This document shows positions 1 to 44,191 of a stretch of 64,000 nucleotides of DNA, piece after piece (position 1 is the stretch's first letter; every line of letters begins with the position of its first letter). The notes beneath the pieces were generated by a model. The model saw only the letters and a list, made by a program, of their open reading frames with translations, ran no database searches and was not told where the DNA came from. The position numbers and the translations under genes were made by a program. The stretch is from Diadophis punctatus similis (lineage: Eukaryota > Chordata > Lepidosauria > Squamata > Dipsadidae). Location of the stretch: contig JALIGW010000005.1 in NCBI GenBank assembly GCA_023053685.1, positions 31,925,480 through 31,989,479 of the forward strand. The letters run 5' to 3'.

Positions 1-944
1 GCACAAGTATTTGAATCATTAGGAAAGGTTCTATGGAAGATGGCCCTGCTGTCATATATGGTTTATTATCAGGACAGCTAATGCTATTTTTAAGGGAGTA
101 TTTTTGGCATCCAGTCTCCATTATTAAGAAAATGATAAATATCTCTTTCCTCAAACTTTTAACTTAATTGATTTTAATGGTTATTTTAATCTTGATTTGC
201 ATTGTATTGACTTTATTGTTCTGTTTTATATTTAGTTGGATTGCTATGAATCACCTTGAGTGCTTATATAAGATGGGCTCTACATTTAATATAAATAAAT
301 CTAATGGAAAATAAGAAATATTACAGGAAGCCGTGGCTATGAGTTACACATTTTTAAATGATTTGGTTTTCATACGGGAACAGATTTTAAACTAACCAGC
401 CAAAAATAGTTATGCAAATTAAAACCCCATGAAATATTTTTGTTTGGTGAAGTGAGGTAGAAATGAATAATGGGAAGAAATGAATAATCTTTATATTGCA
501 ATGGCATATAAAACACTAGCTCCAAGAACAGCATATCCCTGTCCATCAATTTAGCAAATTGATTCTATTTTGTACTGCCCTAGAAATTATAACTGATAAA
601 TAATATTCTGTATTTCATGCAGTCTCAAGTTCTCTGCCTGTGAAAGTCTCCTTGACGATTTTAAGGTTCAGGACAAAGATATACATAAGCAGCCACCTTG
701 CATTGGAAACACTGTCCTTCAGCAAGAGGGCATTAAGATAAAATGATTAACAAATGACAACACTAAAAAAACAATTATTGTTTAAATAAAGTGTTCCTCA
801 TTCAAATCTATTGTAATAGGTCTATCTTTCATATTTACCTTGATAAACAGTTACCATTGCCAGATCTACTTTTTTCATTCAAATTTGTTTTAGATGGTTT
901 TTTCAGATTTATTCTAAATGTAAGTTATCAAAACATAAAAACAC
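1..944. other. AT-rich intergenic DNA
   Basis: No gene was found. A stretch near 170-310 resembles a worn LINE/MIR-type 3' tail (a CACCTTGAGTGC-like block followed by TAAATAAATC), too degraded to assign. Confidence 0.4.
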
Positions 945-977
945 GTGAATATTTCTTCACAGATTTCTAATTCCATT

Positions 978-1002
978 TTATATCACCACAGAGGTGATAT
1001 AA
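978..1002. repeat. Perfect 10-bp inverted repeat at the CR1 boundary
   Basis: TTATATCACC, a 5-base spacer ACAGA, then GGTGATATAA. It lies just before sequence I assign to CR1. It may be chance or part of the insertion junction. Confidence 0.6.
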
Positions 1003-2870
1003 ATATACAAATAGCTGGAGCCTGTAAAGATGAAGTGAGGAAAGCTAAGGCTCACAATGAACAAAGGCTTGCGACAAAAGTACAAAGTAACAAAAAAAGC
1101 TTCTTCCAACATATTAAAAACAAGAAAAAAGTCAAGGAAACAATTGGTCCATTACAGGGAGAAAGTGGCAAGAAGATGACAAGCAACAGGGAGAAAGCAG
1201 AGCTACTTAACACGTTTTTTGCATCTGTCTTTACACAAAGGGAGAAAACAGTCCAACCTATCAAAAACAGCATCACAAAAAACATATTAGGAACACAAGT
1301 TAAAATAGGGAAGAAAATGGTATGTGAACACCTGTCTACCCTAGATGAATTCAAATCACCAGGACCAGATGGATTACACCCCAAGGTTCTGAAGGAACTG
1401 GCAGACGAGATCTCAGAACCACTGAACTATATCTTTCAAAGATCCTGGAGCACCGGGGAACTGCCAGAGGACTGGAAAAGAGCTGATGTAGTTCCCATCT
1501 TCAAAAAAGGAAAAAAAAACAGATCCAGGAAACTACAGACCTATCAGCCTGACCTCAATACCAGGGAAGATTTTGGAAAAGATAATCAAGCAATGAATCA
1601 ATGAACACCTAGAAGCAAACAAAGTAATAACCAAAAGCCAACATGGGTTTGTCAAAAACAGATCATGCCAGACTAATCTTATTGCATTCTTTGATAAAGT
1701 GACAAAATTAGTGGACCAGAGGAATGCTGTCGATGTGGTTTACTTGGACTTCAGTAAGGCATTTGACAAAGTAGATCATAACCTACTACTAGATAAAGTA
1801 GAAAAATGTGGGTTAGACAGCATCACCACCAGATGGATTCGAAATTGGCTAACCAACCGCACTCAACGTGTAGTGCTCAATGGAACTGCATCTACATGGA
1901 GGGAAGTATGCAGTGGAGTACCCCAAGGCTCTGTTTTAGGCCCAGTACTCTTCAACATCTTCATCAATGACCTGGACGAGGGGATAGACGGGGAACTCAT
2001 CAAATTTGCAGATGACACCAAACTGGCAGGAATAGCCAACTCTCCAGAAGATAGGCTCAAGATACAGAAGGATCTTGACAGACTTGAACATTGGGCGCTA
2101 TCAAACAAAATGAAATTCAATGGTGAAAAAAGTAAGGTTCTACATTTAGGCAAGAAAAACAAAATGCACAGGTACAGTATATGTGGTACCTTGCTCAACA
2201 GTAGTAACTGTGAGAGGGATCTTGGAGTCCTAGTGGACAACCATTTAAATATGAGCCAGCAGTGTGCAGCAGCTGCCAAAAAAGCCAACACAATTCTAGG
2301 CTGCATTAACAAAGGGATAGAATCAAGATCACGCGAAGTGTTAATACCACTTTATAATGCCTTGGTAAGGCCACACTTGGAATACTGCATACAGTTTTGG
2401 TCGCCACGATGTAAAAAGGATGTTGAGACTCTAGAAAGAGTGCAGAGAAGAGCAACAAAAATGATTAGGGGACTGGAGGCTAAAACATATTAAGAACGGT
2501 TGCAGGAACTGGGTATGTCTAGTTTAATGAAAAGAAGGACCAGGGGTGACATGATAGCAGTGTTCCAATATCTCAGGGGTCGCCACAAAGAAGAGGGAGT
2601 CAAACTTTTCTCCAAGGCACCTGGGGGTAGAACAACAAGCAATGGGTGGAAACTAATCAAGGAGAGAAGCAACTTAGAACTAAGGAGAAATTTCCTGACA
2701 GTTAGAACAATTAATCAGTGGAACAGCTTACCTCCAGAAGTTGTGAATGCTCCAACACTGGAAGTTTTTAAGAAGATGTTGGATAACCATCTGTCTGAAG
2801 TAGTGTAGGGTTTCCTGCGTAAGCAGGGGGTTGGACTAGAAGACCTCCAAGGTCCCTTCCAACTCTGTTA
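1003..2870 (+). mobile_element. CR1 LINE, 5'-truncated, reverse transcriptase nearly open
   Basis: Three open segments (1003-1604, 1699-2493, 2500-2808) encode a CR1-type reverse transcriptase: SPGPDGLHPKVLKELADEIS, DVVYLDFSKAFDKVDHNLLL, SGVPQGSVLGPVLFNIFIND, the catalytic FADDTKL, and ALVRPHLEYC. A frameshift lies near an A-run at about 1515-1530, and one in-frame TAA at 2491 separates the last two segments. The endonuclease half is missing. The 3' end (GGGGGTTGGACTAGAAGACC, then CCTTCCAACTCTGTTATT) is the CR1 UTR signature. It is a non-coding relic as it stands. Confidence 0.93.
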
Positions 2871-2962
2871 TTATCAAGTTATTATCAAGGTCTTCACCAA
2901 AACAAAATACTTATACAATCTAATTGTTTTTTCCTAAGGCCATCCAGTATCTGTGTGGGCAG

Positions 2963-3307
2963 CAGGGGCGGGTTGGTCACTTACCGATACCAGTGCGCTG
3001 CGCGTGCATCTCCACATTTTGGGTGCGTGCGCGCTCGCTATGCGCACGCACCCCCTCATGCAATTTTGCTTCTGCGCATGCAGGGAAGCAAAATCGCACC
3101 AAAATTTCACGAGGGGACGCACATGCATGCGATTTTGGCGCGATTTTGCTTCCGCACATGCGCAGAAGCAAAAAAGCCCAAAAATTCTCAAAAAAAGATG
3201 GCGACGCACGTGATGGACCGGCGAAGACGGCACCGGAGCGGTCGCGTGCAAATTGCGCAATTGGCCGCTCCCTATTGGAGCTACACACCGGTAGGAACCC
3301 ACCACTG
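2963..3307. mobile_element. CG-rich non-autonomous hAT element, copy 1
   Basis: Flanked by near-matching 8-bp duplications GTGGGCAG (2955-2962) and TTGGGCAG (3308-3315). The right end ACCGGTAGGAACCCACCACTG, read on the other strand, starts CAGTGGTGGG; the left end is more diverged. Far more CG-rich than its flanks, with repeated TTTTGCTTC[CT]G[CT]GCATGCG blocks. Open frames here are compositional artefacts. Confidence 0.75.
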
Positions 3308-3315
3308 TTGGGCAG

Positions 3316-5318
3316 GCTATGATTTAGGCTTCCAAGTTATAGCTTGAAATCAAATGCATATCTTCAAAATTGAAGTAACTATCCATGTTCACTGAATTAG
3401 GACTACAATAATTTACATTTAGTAGACATTTCTGGTTAAGAATGCTTAACAGTGCAAGAATAAAAATCAATTGGATTGCACAATAATGACCAATTTACAA
3501 TGTAAAGTTTAAAAGTGGAGAGGGTTTATTGCCACACATTTGTTGATATAATAGACCATGGTAGCATTGTGTTACAAACTGGACTATTTGATATAGGAAT
3601 AGGTTCTGCAAGATGCAAAGTGCTTCCTAAACTGGTAATAGCTCTAGTCTATTCATGTGTTATGAATTCCTCCAATATGAACCAAGTATAGAGGCCTAAG
3701 AGCATTCCTTGTCTGCAAAATAATAAAAGGTGCAGTCTCAATTCAAATCACGGGCATGTCAATAGTTAGGAAGAAAAACTGTGGAAGAAAAACAAAATCA
3801 CGAGCATGTCAATAGTTAGGAAGAACTGTGGAAGCTTCTGGAAAGGTTTCCTGCAGTGATTTTTCTGGAAAAGAACTCACAGATATGAAGTGAGATGATG
3901 ATGATGATGATGATAAACTAAAGAATCTCAACGTGTTGGATAAAGTGGAAGCCTCATGTAGTAAGCAAAAATAAAGTATACTAAATGAAATGGAATAAAG
4001 TTAATAAAGTTTAAAAAGGGAGAACTTCCACAGAAACCGAGGAGCTTTATGAACAAATGCTTGATCTGTGTGAAGGAATTCATGCCTAGTGATTTTGTTA
4101 TCCACGGGGAAGGTCTCTTTAGAAAATTTAGAATGAGCTCTGCACAGGTGCACAACTTATATATATATAAACCACAGAAAGCATGATGATTACCTTGATT
4201 TACAAAAACAACATTTTTAACCAAACGTAAAAATAGAATGACGATCTAAGTTTAGATAAAATAGAATACATATTTGAATAAAATATCACAAAAAAGGTGA
4301 AATAACAGACATCAAAGGCAACTGAGCAAAAATTGATTACCTTTCAGGAAGCTAGGAAAGAGCTGCTATTTAAAAGGAAGAGAGTATTTTCTTCTAAACT
4401 ATCACGGCAAGTGGTTAGAAGTGGTAATAACAGAGCTGCCCAACAAACTGTACAAAAAGGATATAATGGGAATATGTATGAAATCATCTCTATTATCTGC
4501 ACTGGGTAAAACTATAGACACTTGCAGGCTAAATCATATTTCCAGTAGAATGACCATAAAGTCTGTGAGAAATGAAAGCTTTTCTATGAACATAAATGTT
4601 CACTGAATTTATCTTATAAAAAAGAACATGCACTTTGATCTGCCCAGAGATTATTATCAAAATCCATTGCTATAGTTCCAGTAAGACCTTTTTGAGGCCA
4701 AGTGTAGAACTCATTGGCAATGGATATTTTGAGTCCAATATATGTTTTCCTTCTGCACTAATAGTTATCCTGTAAGATCAGGGAAGCTACAGAGTTTTCA
4801 GTAAAAACTAAGACTAATGTAAACCAGAATTTGAGGTGGCAGAGATTCATGTAAGCCTCTTTTCTCTAGATATGGAGGGGAGGGAGAAACATACCTGGAG
4901 TCAAAATCATGAAGCATTGAGAAGGTTTCCAAGCTGCTTTGTCAGTTTCTAAATACAGATGTTATAACAGTAAGATATATAGTGTATGAAATCAAATATA
5001 AAATCTAAGTTTAACTTTTAAAGGTTACTTCCATTCTGCTTAACTGCCAGTGAAACTTTTTAAAATGAATTCATACCATAGGTTAAATCAACATCTTTAC
5101 TCTCAGCCTGGTGGGATTAGAGAAAGTCTATTAATTTCCTGACATAAAAGAGTGGTTCTGTTAGCAGAGACTTCTATGCAAAATAAGGTTTTTTTAAAAG
5201 TCAGTGATTGAAAATGTATGAGTAAGTTTCTGGTTTTTATCCAAGATGGCATTAAAAATAATGTAAAAGCGCATAAATAATGTAAAAGTCTTATTATACT
5301 GGATTTTTTCTCTTTAAC
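3316..5318. other. Intergenic DNA without recognised genes
   Basis: Apart from the local duplication at 3746-3834 and a GAT run at 3894-3914, I recognise nothing here. Short open frames have no motif or family resemblance. Confidence 0.4.
3746..3834. repeat. Local direct duplication (about 41 bp, two copies)
   Basis: Copies at about 3746-3786 and 3794-3834 share GCATGTCAATAGTTAGGAAG with few differences. A simple local tandem duplication. Confidence 0.75.
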
Positions 5319-5320
5319 TA

Positions 5321-5454
5321 CCGTGTTTTCCCAAAAATAAGACTCTTCTTATATTTTTTTGAACCCTGAAATAAGCGCCTGGCCTTATTGCCATGCACTC
5401 AAAAGCCCGATTGGGCTTATTAACAGGGGATGTCTTATTTTTGGGGAAACAGGG
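5321..5454. mobile_element. Short TA-flanked MITE (ends CCGTGTTTTCCC)
   Basis: Begins CCGTGTTTTCCCAAAAATAA and ends TTATTTTTGGGGAAACAGGG, imperfect inverted ends flanked by TA on both sides (5319-5320, 5455-5456). At 134 bp it has no coding capacity. The TA duplication fits a Tc1/mariner-type origin, though the superfamily is not proven. Confidence 0.75.
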
Positions 5455-5696
5455 TATATAAAAGATCTATGAGGGGAATAAACCTTTAAAAAAAACAAAT
5501 AATAACACCATGCCTGCTATTTCTTTATCACACGCACAATTGCACTTAAAAGAGTTCTTAAAAATAGTTTGCATGATAGGACGGATTGCTGGTAAAGTAT
5601 TACATTTTATACAATTCTGACAAGAATAGTATTATTTTTGGAATGTGATCTATTTTGTATCTTTCCTTTATACTGGTAAATATTATTTAAAACTCG

Positions 5697-5780
5697 TACC
5701 ATACCATACCATACCATACCATACCATACCATACCATACCACACCACACACCACACCACACCACACCACACCATACCATG
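5697..5780. repeat. CATAC/CACAC-type microsatellite
   Basis: About eight CATAC units grade into CACAC/CCACA units. The array abuts the left end of the CG-rich hAT at about 5776. Confidence 0.95.
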
Positions 5781-6079
5781 TTGCTCTCTTACCTCGCTAC
5801 TGGAGCTCTGCGTGCGCATTGCCATGTTTGGTGCGCTCGCTATGCCCGTGCACCCTTTGCACGATTTTGCTTCCGCGCATGCGCGAAAGCAAAATCTCAC
5901 CGAAATTGCGCGTGCGTGCGTGTCCCCTCAAGAGATTTCACCTAGATTTTGCTTCCACGCATGCGCGGAAGCAAAAAAGCCCAAAACTACAGTACCGGAG
6001 GAGCTGCGTTCAAATAGCGCCATCTGCTGGCCGCTACCGGTACTGTAGAGTGGGCCGCACCGGTAGGAACCCACCACTG
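5776..6079. mobile_element. CG-rich non-autonomous hAT element, copy 2
   Basis: Clearly the same family as 2963-3307: shared GATTTTGCTTCCGCGCATGC blocks, and the right end CACCGGTAGGAACCCACCAC followed by TG. It sits at the edge of a CATAC repeat, so its target duplication cannot be read. It contains the 12-bp palindrome CGCGCATGCGCG at 5874-5885. Confidence 0.75.
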
Positions 6080-6479
6080 ATACCCTACCCTACCCTCCCA
6101 CCCCCCATACCATTCTCTCTTTCAAAACAAGTCTTAAGCAGTTTAAGGTTGTAGATAATTAAAAAAAACTAATTATTTCAGCCTTTTAATTTTTCAGATT
6201 TTATTACAAATATTATTCCTATCTATAAATATCAATTCACTTAGCTTTTGCATAGAAGTTACTCTATGTAAGTCATTAACAAATGTATATAGAAGTGTAG
6301 TTTAAATATTATTTTTTTAAAAAATTAGTTTTTGTTAAAAACTATTTTGCATTGCATATTTTACTTTTCATTATTTTGCTTGTATTTGAAACAAGAGGTT
6401 GATGATTTATTTATAAAACCTATAAGGCCATATTTCTTATACATAAAAACTGTAGGTGACTCAGTAATATTTAATACAA

Positions 6480-7030
6480 GATAACTAAAACCAACTAAAC
6501 CTCACACCACCATAGAGTCCAACCACACTGCTGTGACATGTCATAAACTTATATTTGCTGGGCTCACTTCTATCCTAGCCCAAAGTTTGAGCAAAGAGCT
6601 AGGTCTTCATAGCCCTTCAGAAGTTAAAGCGTGGGTGGCCTCCAAATCTCAAGGGGCAGGCTGTTTCAAAGAATCAAGGCAGCTACTGAAAAAGTTTGTC
6701 TTAAAGGTCCCATCAGAGGTAACATGTTATCTGTTCTGGTAGGATGGACAGAAACATGGACGTGGCCCTACAGCCATTTAAGGTTGGAAAGTAATAACCA
6801 ACACTGAATTGCATCCAGAAAATAACTAGAAGCTAGTATAGCTTGCGCAGCAGTGGTTGAACATCGGCAAAGCTCAAGCTGGACCAGTTGTAACTTTTGG
6901 GTGATCTTCAAGGGTAGTCCATGCAGAGCTCACTTCAGTAATCCAACAGACAGGCAACCAAGGCATGAGTGACAGTGAGCAAGGCCTCCTGGTCCAAAAA
7001 ACTTGTGATGACAAATGTTTATATAACGCG
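6480..7030 (+). repeat. Dispersed repeat of uncertain class, copy 1
   Basis: Contains blocks such as CAAGGGGCAGGCTGTTTCAA, TAACCAACACTGAATTGCAT and CTGGACCAGTTGTAACTT. The same block order recurs at 25300-25680, so it is a dispersed family that I recall as common in reptile DNA. I cannot assign it to a class. Confidence 0.55.
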
Positions 7031-7147
7031 GGGGGGGGGAATCAAACGAATGCAAATTTACAACATTAAGACTGTACTCTGAAGATAGAAATCGATCTTT
7101 TCTATGTTTAGATTTGTTTTTTTCACAGTGATCCCAACCCTTTAGAA

Positions 7148-7153
7148 TTTATT
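7148..7153 (-). terminator. Candidate NHLRC2 polyadenylation signal
   Basis: AATAAA on the minus strand, about 200 nt past the NHLRC2 stop. It is the nearest canonical hexamer I found downstream. Hexamers are common in AT-rich DNA, so this is only a candidate. Confidence 0.4.
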
Positions 7154-7352
7154 GCTTATATAATAAGTTAACAAGGTACTATGATTTAGATACAGTTTCA
7201 TGATTTCTCACATTCCATTTATGCAAGGTGTGCTTTAAGTTCATACATGCAATAACACATATAGTATTGCAAAAGTTAAGTTTGTTTTGCGGTAAAAATT
7301 AGGCTATAGTAAATAAGCCTATAAATGGTTTTTTGCTTTGCTGTGCTTAAAA

Positions 7353-41049
<33,697 letters not shown>

Positions 41050-41754
41050 CGCTCTTCCCTCCCTGCCCGCCAGAGCACAAGAAAGCGGGCGTGACTCTAA
41101 CCGGTCTTCCGTTTGGCTTCCGGCACTTTCCAAACTCAACTCTGTCCGCTCATGGAGCCAAACCAGCCCCAACCCCTACATCCTGAATGTTTCAAATCCC
41201 GTCGCCCCATATTTTCATGCCCAATAAAAACTTTGGACCAAAGATGGGTTTTATTATCTCCTTGTATCGCCACGATGCTTTCCCCCAAAACTCTCTTTCA
41301 ACCAAGAAATCGCATATTCGACAACCGATACCCGCCCGGTATTTTTGTTTCCCTGCCACCGATTCGCCAGAAACACATCTGAATTTGCTGGCCAAACAAG
41401 TGTAGGAATATTTTTCTAGCCCCAAAAGATATTAAAATAGTATTTTTTAAAAAAAATGAGGAAAGGCAGGTAGTTTAGTCGTTGTGAAAGTGCGGAACTC
41501 ATCGGAAAGATACAGTAGGAGGAGGAGAAGAGCCGCCAAGAAGGAATGAAATCAGTGGCGGCGGCGGCGGCGACTGGAGCTCTCGAAGGCGTGAGGGATT
41601 TGGAATGGGGCTGCTGCTTATTAAGTGGAATAAACCTGCTGAGGTAACGTGCGCCATTATCCCTCTGACTTCGGAGGGATAGTTCTCTTAGATGGGGAGA
41701 CCATTCATTTCGACGTGGGTATAGTCCTAAGGTCAAGATCATAATTTAGCAGAA

Positions 41755-42025
41755 AAACACAGTTGGAAGGGACCTTGGAGGTCTTCTAGTCCAACCCCCT
41801 GCTCAGGTAGGAAACTCATACCATTTCAGATAAATGGTTGTCCAATCTCTTCTTAAAAACTTCCAGTGTTGGAGCATTCACAACTTCTGCAAGTGGTTCC
41901 ATTGATTAATAGTTCTCACTGTCAGGGAATTTCTCCTTAGTTCTAGGTGGCTTCTCTCTCCTTGATTAGTTTCCATCCATTGCTTCTTGTCCTGCCTTCA
42001 GGTGCTTTGGCAAATGTAGACGGAT
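41755..42025 (-). mobile_element. CR1 3' end, minus orientation
   Basis: ACAGTTGGAAGGGACCTTGG, then GTCTTCTAGTCCAACCCCCT and GGTTGTCCAATCTCTTCTTA: reverse complement of the CR1 tail seen at 2600-2870. It lies between NHLRC2 and DCLRE1A. Confidence 0.9.
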
Positions 42026-42533
42026 TACCGAAATGTACCACTTAATAATCCTTGAGGCTGAAATTCTGCCCATATATACTGGGGTTAAAACTAAACAGAC
42101 TGAACTAATGACTATGGGAACACACCATAGGGCTAAACATTCTGCTGAATGTAATGCGATTTAGTCACAAGTAAGATTTGCACGGATCCGATCTCCGAGA
42201 GAGAAACTTTGGAGTCAGCCGCTCTAGCTCTACGATGGCCTGGCAAGCAGTTGCTAAAAACATGTCCTCACACCATAACCTCGATCAAAGAGATTGAGCA
42301 GGAAAGTAGTGTTTGCCAGTGCAAAAATTTTTTCCATATAAATCTTCTGACTAGTATACAGGCAGAACTGGAGACCAGTCAGCACTGCAAGGATTTAGCT
42401 GCTGCATGCAGGATTAATCAGTCTCCACTCAGCCACAGGGATTGTTACTTCTGTGGCCATTTCTTTTGGCTGCTGGAGAGCAGAGAGACTTATTGGGCAG
42501 TTAACCGATTCTTTTCTTGACTCATTGAAGGTG

Positions 42534-42920
42534 TACAGGTACAGTCCTTGACTTATAACAGTTCATTTAGTGACAACAGCACTGAAAAAAGTGACGTATG
42601 ACCGTTTTTCACAGTTATGGCCATTGCGGCATCTCCATGGTCATGTGATCAAAATTCATATGCTTGGCTACTGACTCATATCTATGACGGTTGCAGTGTC
42701 CCGGACTCGTGATCCCCTTTTGCAACCTTCTGACAAGTAAAGTCAATGGGGAAACCAGATTCACTTAACAGCCATGTTGCAAATTTAAGAACTGCAGTGA
42801 TTCACTTAACAAGTGTGGTGGGAAGAGTCGTAAAATGGGACAAAACTCACTTAGCAAATTTATCATTTATCAACATAAATTTTGGCCTCAATTGTGGTCA
42901 TAAGTTGAGGACTCGCTGTA
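42534..42920. mobile_element. MITE of the GTAGTCCTCGACTTA family, copy near DCLRE1A
   Basis: Left end TACAGGTACAGTCCTTGACT, right end AAGTTGAGGACTCGCTGTA; about 387 bp. Internal blocks GTCATGTGATCAAAATTCAT and CATAAGTTGAGGACTCG. TA-bounded ends suggest a Tc1/mariner or pogo/Tigger origin (inference). Confidence 0.8.
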
Positions 42921-43422
42921 CCACAAAGTTGTTTCCCACTGGTAATGTCTGTCATCTTCCACAATGGCAACTGGAGGACTGCAAGTGCAGGGATCACTAA
43001 GGTGAGCAAAGGCATGGGATTCACACTTGAAGAATTGGGGAAAGAGGCAGGCAGCGGAAAAGGGAAATATTTCACCCCTTTACTGCATCTTACTTCCCCA
43101 GCACAACAGAGGAAACCTATCTCTTGCAGCAGCTTATGCGGCCTTGTTTTCAAGGCAAGACAAGGCAGAACCATTGGGGTAGCACTTTCCACTTTCTGTC
43201 TTGAAGGGAGGGGAAGAGCCCTTGATGTTCTTCCCAGCATGAAGTTGTTTTTCAAAACAAAGATTTATTGAAAGGTATTTGAAATTTAGCTACTGTTTTT
43301 CAGTTCAGGAGACTGAATCGGTCAATAGGAGACATGATTCTTTGTGTTTTTCGAATATTTAGAATAATTTCTAAATGAACTGTTGAAGGAATTTTGTTTT
43401 ATTTTTATTATTTGTATTTCAG

Positions 43423-43737
43423 GATCACAGAGGAAGAAAAGAAGTCGGTGGACCAGTACTAAGATTTTCTAGTCAAATTTCTCAAAAATAAGAGGGTTAA
43501 AAACTGGCCTTATGGTTAAAATTGTAGATTCTAATCTAAGTACACTTTAATATTTAAAATGTCAATCATTGCACTTGAATGTAAAACTATATATTTGTAA
43601 CGTTTATATGAGCGGGATAGCATGATGTTTAATACAGCAATTGATACTTATTATTTTATAAGTATAGTAAAATAATACAACTGAATTCAAGGAAGTATTT
43701 TTCCTAAAGAAGATATTTCCTTCATTGATGGATTGTC
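43423..43737 (+). other. DCLRE1A: Probable 5' UTR part of the DCLRE1A start-codon exon
   Basis: A T-rich tract followed by TTTCAG at 43417-43422 is a strong acceptor 315 nt before the ATG, with no better one closer. It would pair with an upstream noncoding exon, for example one ending at 41643. The pairing is inferred. Confidence 0.45.
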
Positions 43738-44191
43738 ATGTCTGAAGATGGCCTTTTGGAGGAAGACATTTGGGAATATAAATCTATCAGGAAGCAAAAG
43801 CCTACAAACCAACATTCAGAAGTAATTGCTACCGAAGTACAAAAAGTAAAGTTTGAAAATGGTAAATCACAAAGAAATGACAGTAGAAATGGTGGGAAAG
43901 CACCCAAAGGAAAAGGTGTCCCTAAGAAGACAAAGCAAAGGCCAAAACAAAGAGGTAGCCAGACTCCCTTAAAGCCAGGAGTTTCCAGTGGTGATCAATC
44001 ATCACAGGAAAATCTGTCAAAAACTTCCTTGAAAGAAAGAAAAATCTGCAAGAGGCAAAATGCTGCAAAACCTAGACCAGTTTTTGAGGGCTACTGTCCA
44101 AGTTGTCAAATGCCATTTTCTTTATTGTTGATCCAGACACCTCAGTGGCATGTTACCGAATGTTTGGATGTCACAGGGACTGCTGAGAAAG
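43738..44191 (+). CDS. DCLRE1A: DCLRE1A coding exon 1 (residues 1-151, UBZ4 finger)
   Basis: Reads MSEDGLLEEDIWEYKS onward; donor AAAG|GTACAG. A lysine-rich stretch at about 54-72 may serve as a nuclear signal. GYCPSCQMPFSLLL, with H138 and C142, forms the C-x2-C-x14-H-x3-C UBZ4 finger. Confidence 0.95.

Noticed and set aside
2924..3347. Several overlapping open frames on both strands of the CG-rich block
   Set aside because: They arise because the block has few stop codons in any frame. The segment is a hAT element with target duplications, and the translations show no domain.
5697..5780. CRISPR-like regular repeat
   Set aside because: It is a gap-free pentanucleotide microsatellite without unique spacers, in a vertebrate genome.
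5607..6154. Long open frames across the CATAC repeat and the CG-rich hAT
   Set aside because: They consist of repeat translation (YHTIP and similar) plus transposon sequence, with no protein family resemblance.
41050..41172. Upstream extension of NHLRC2 to 41172
   Set aside because: The frame is open, but the codon there is TTG. The ATG at 41049 has a good context and matches the family start.
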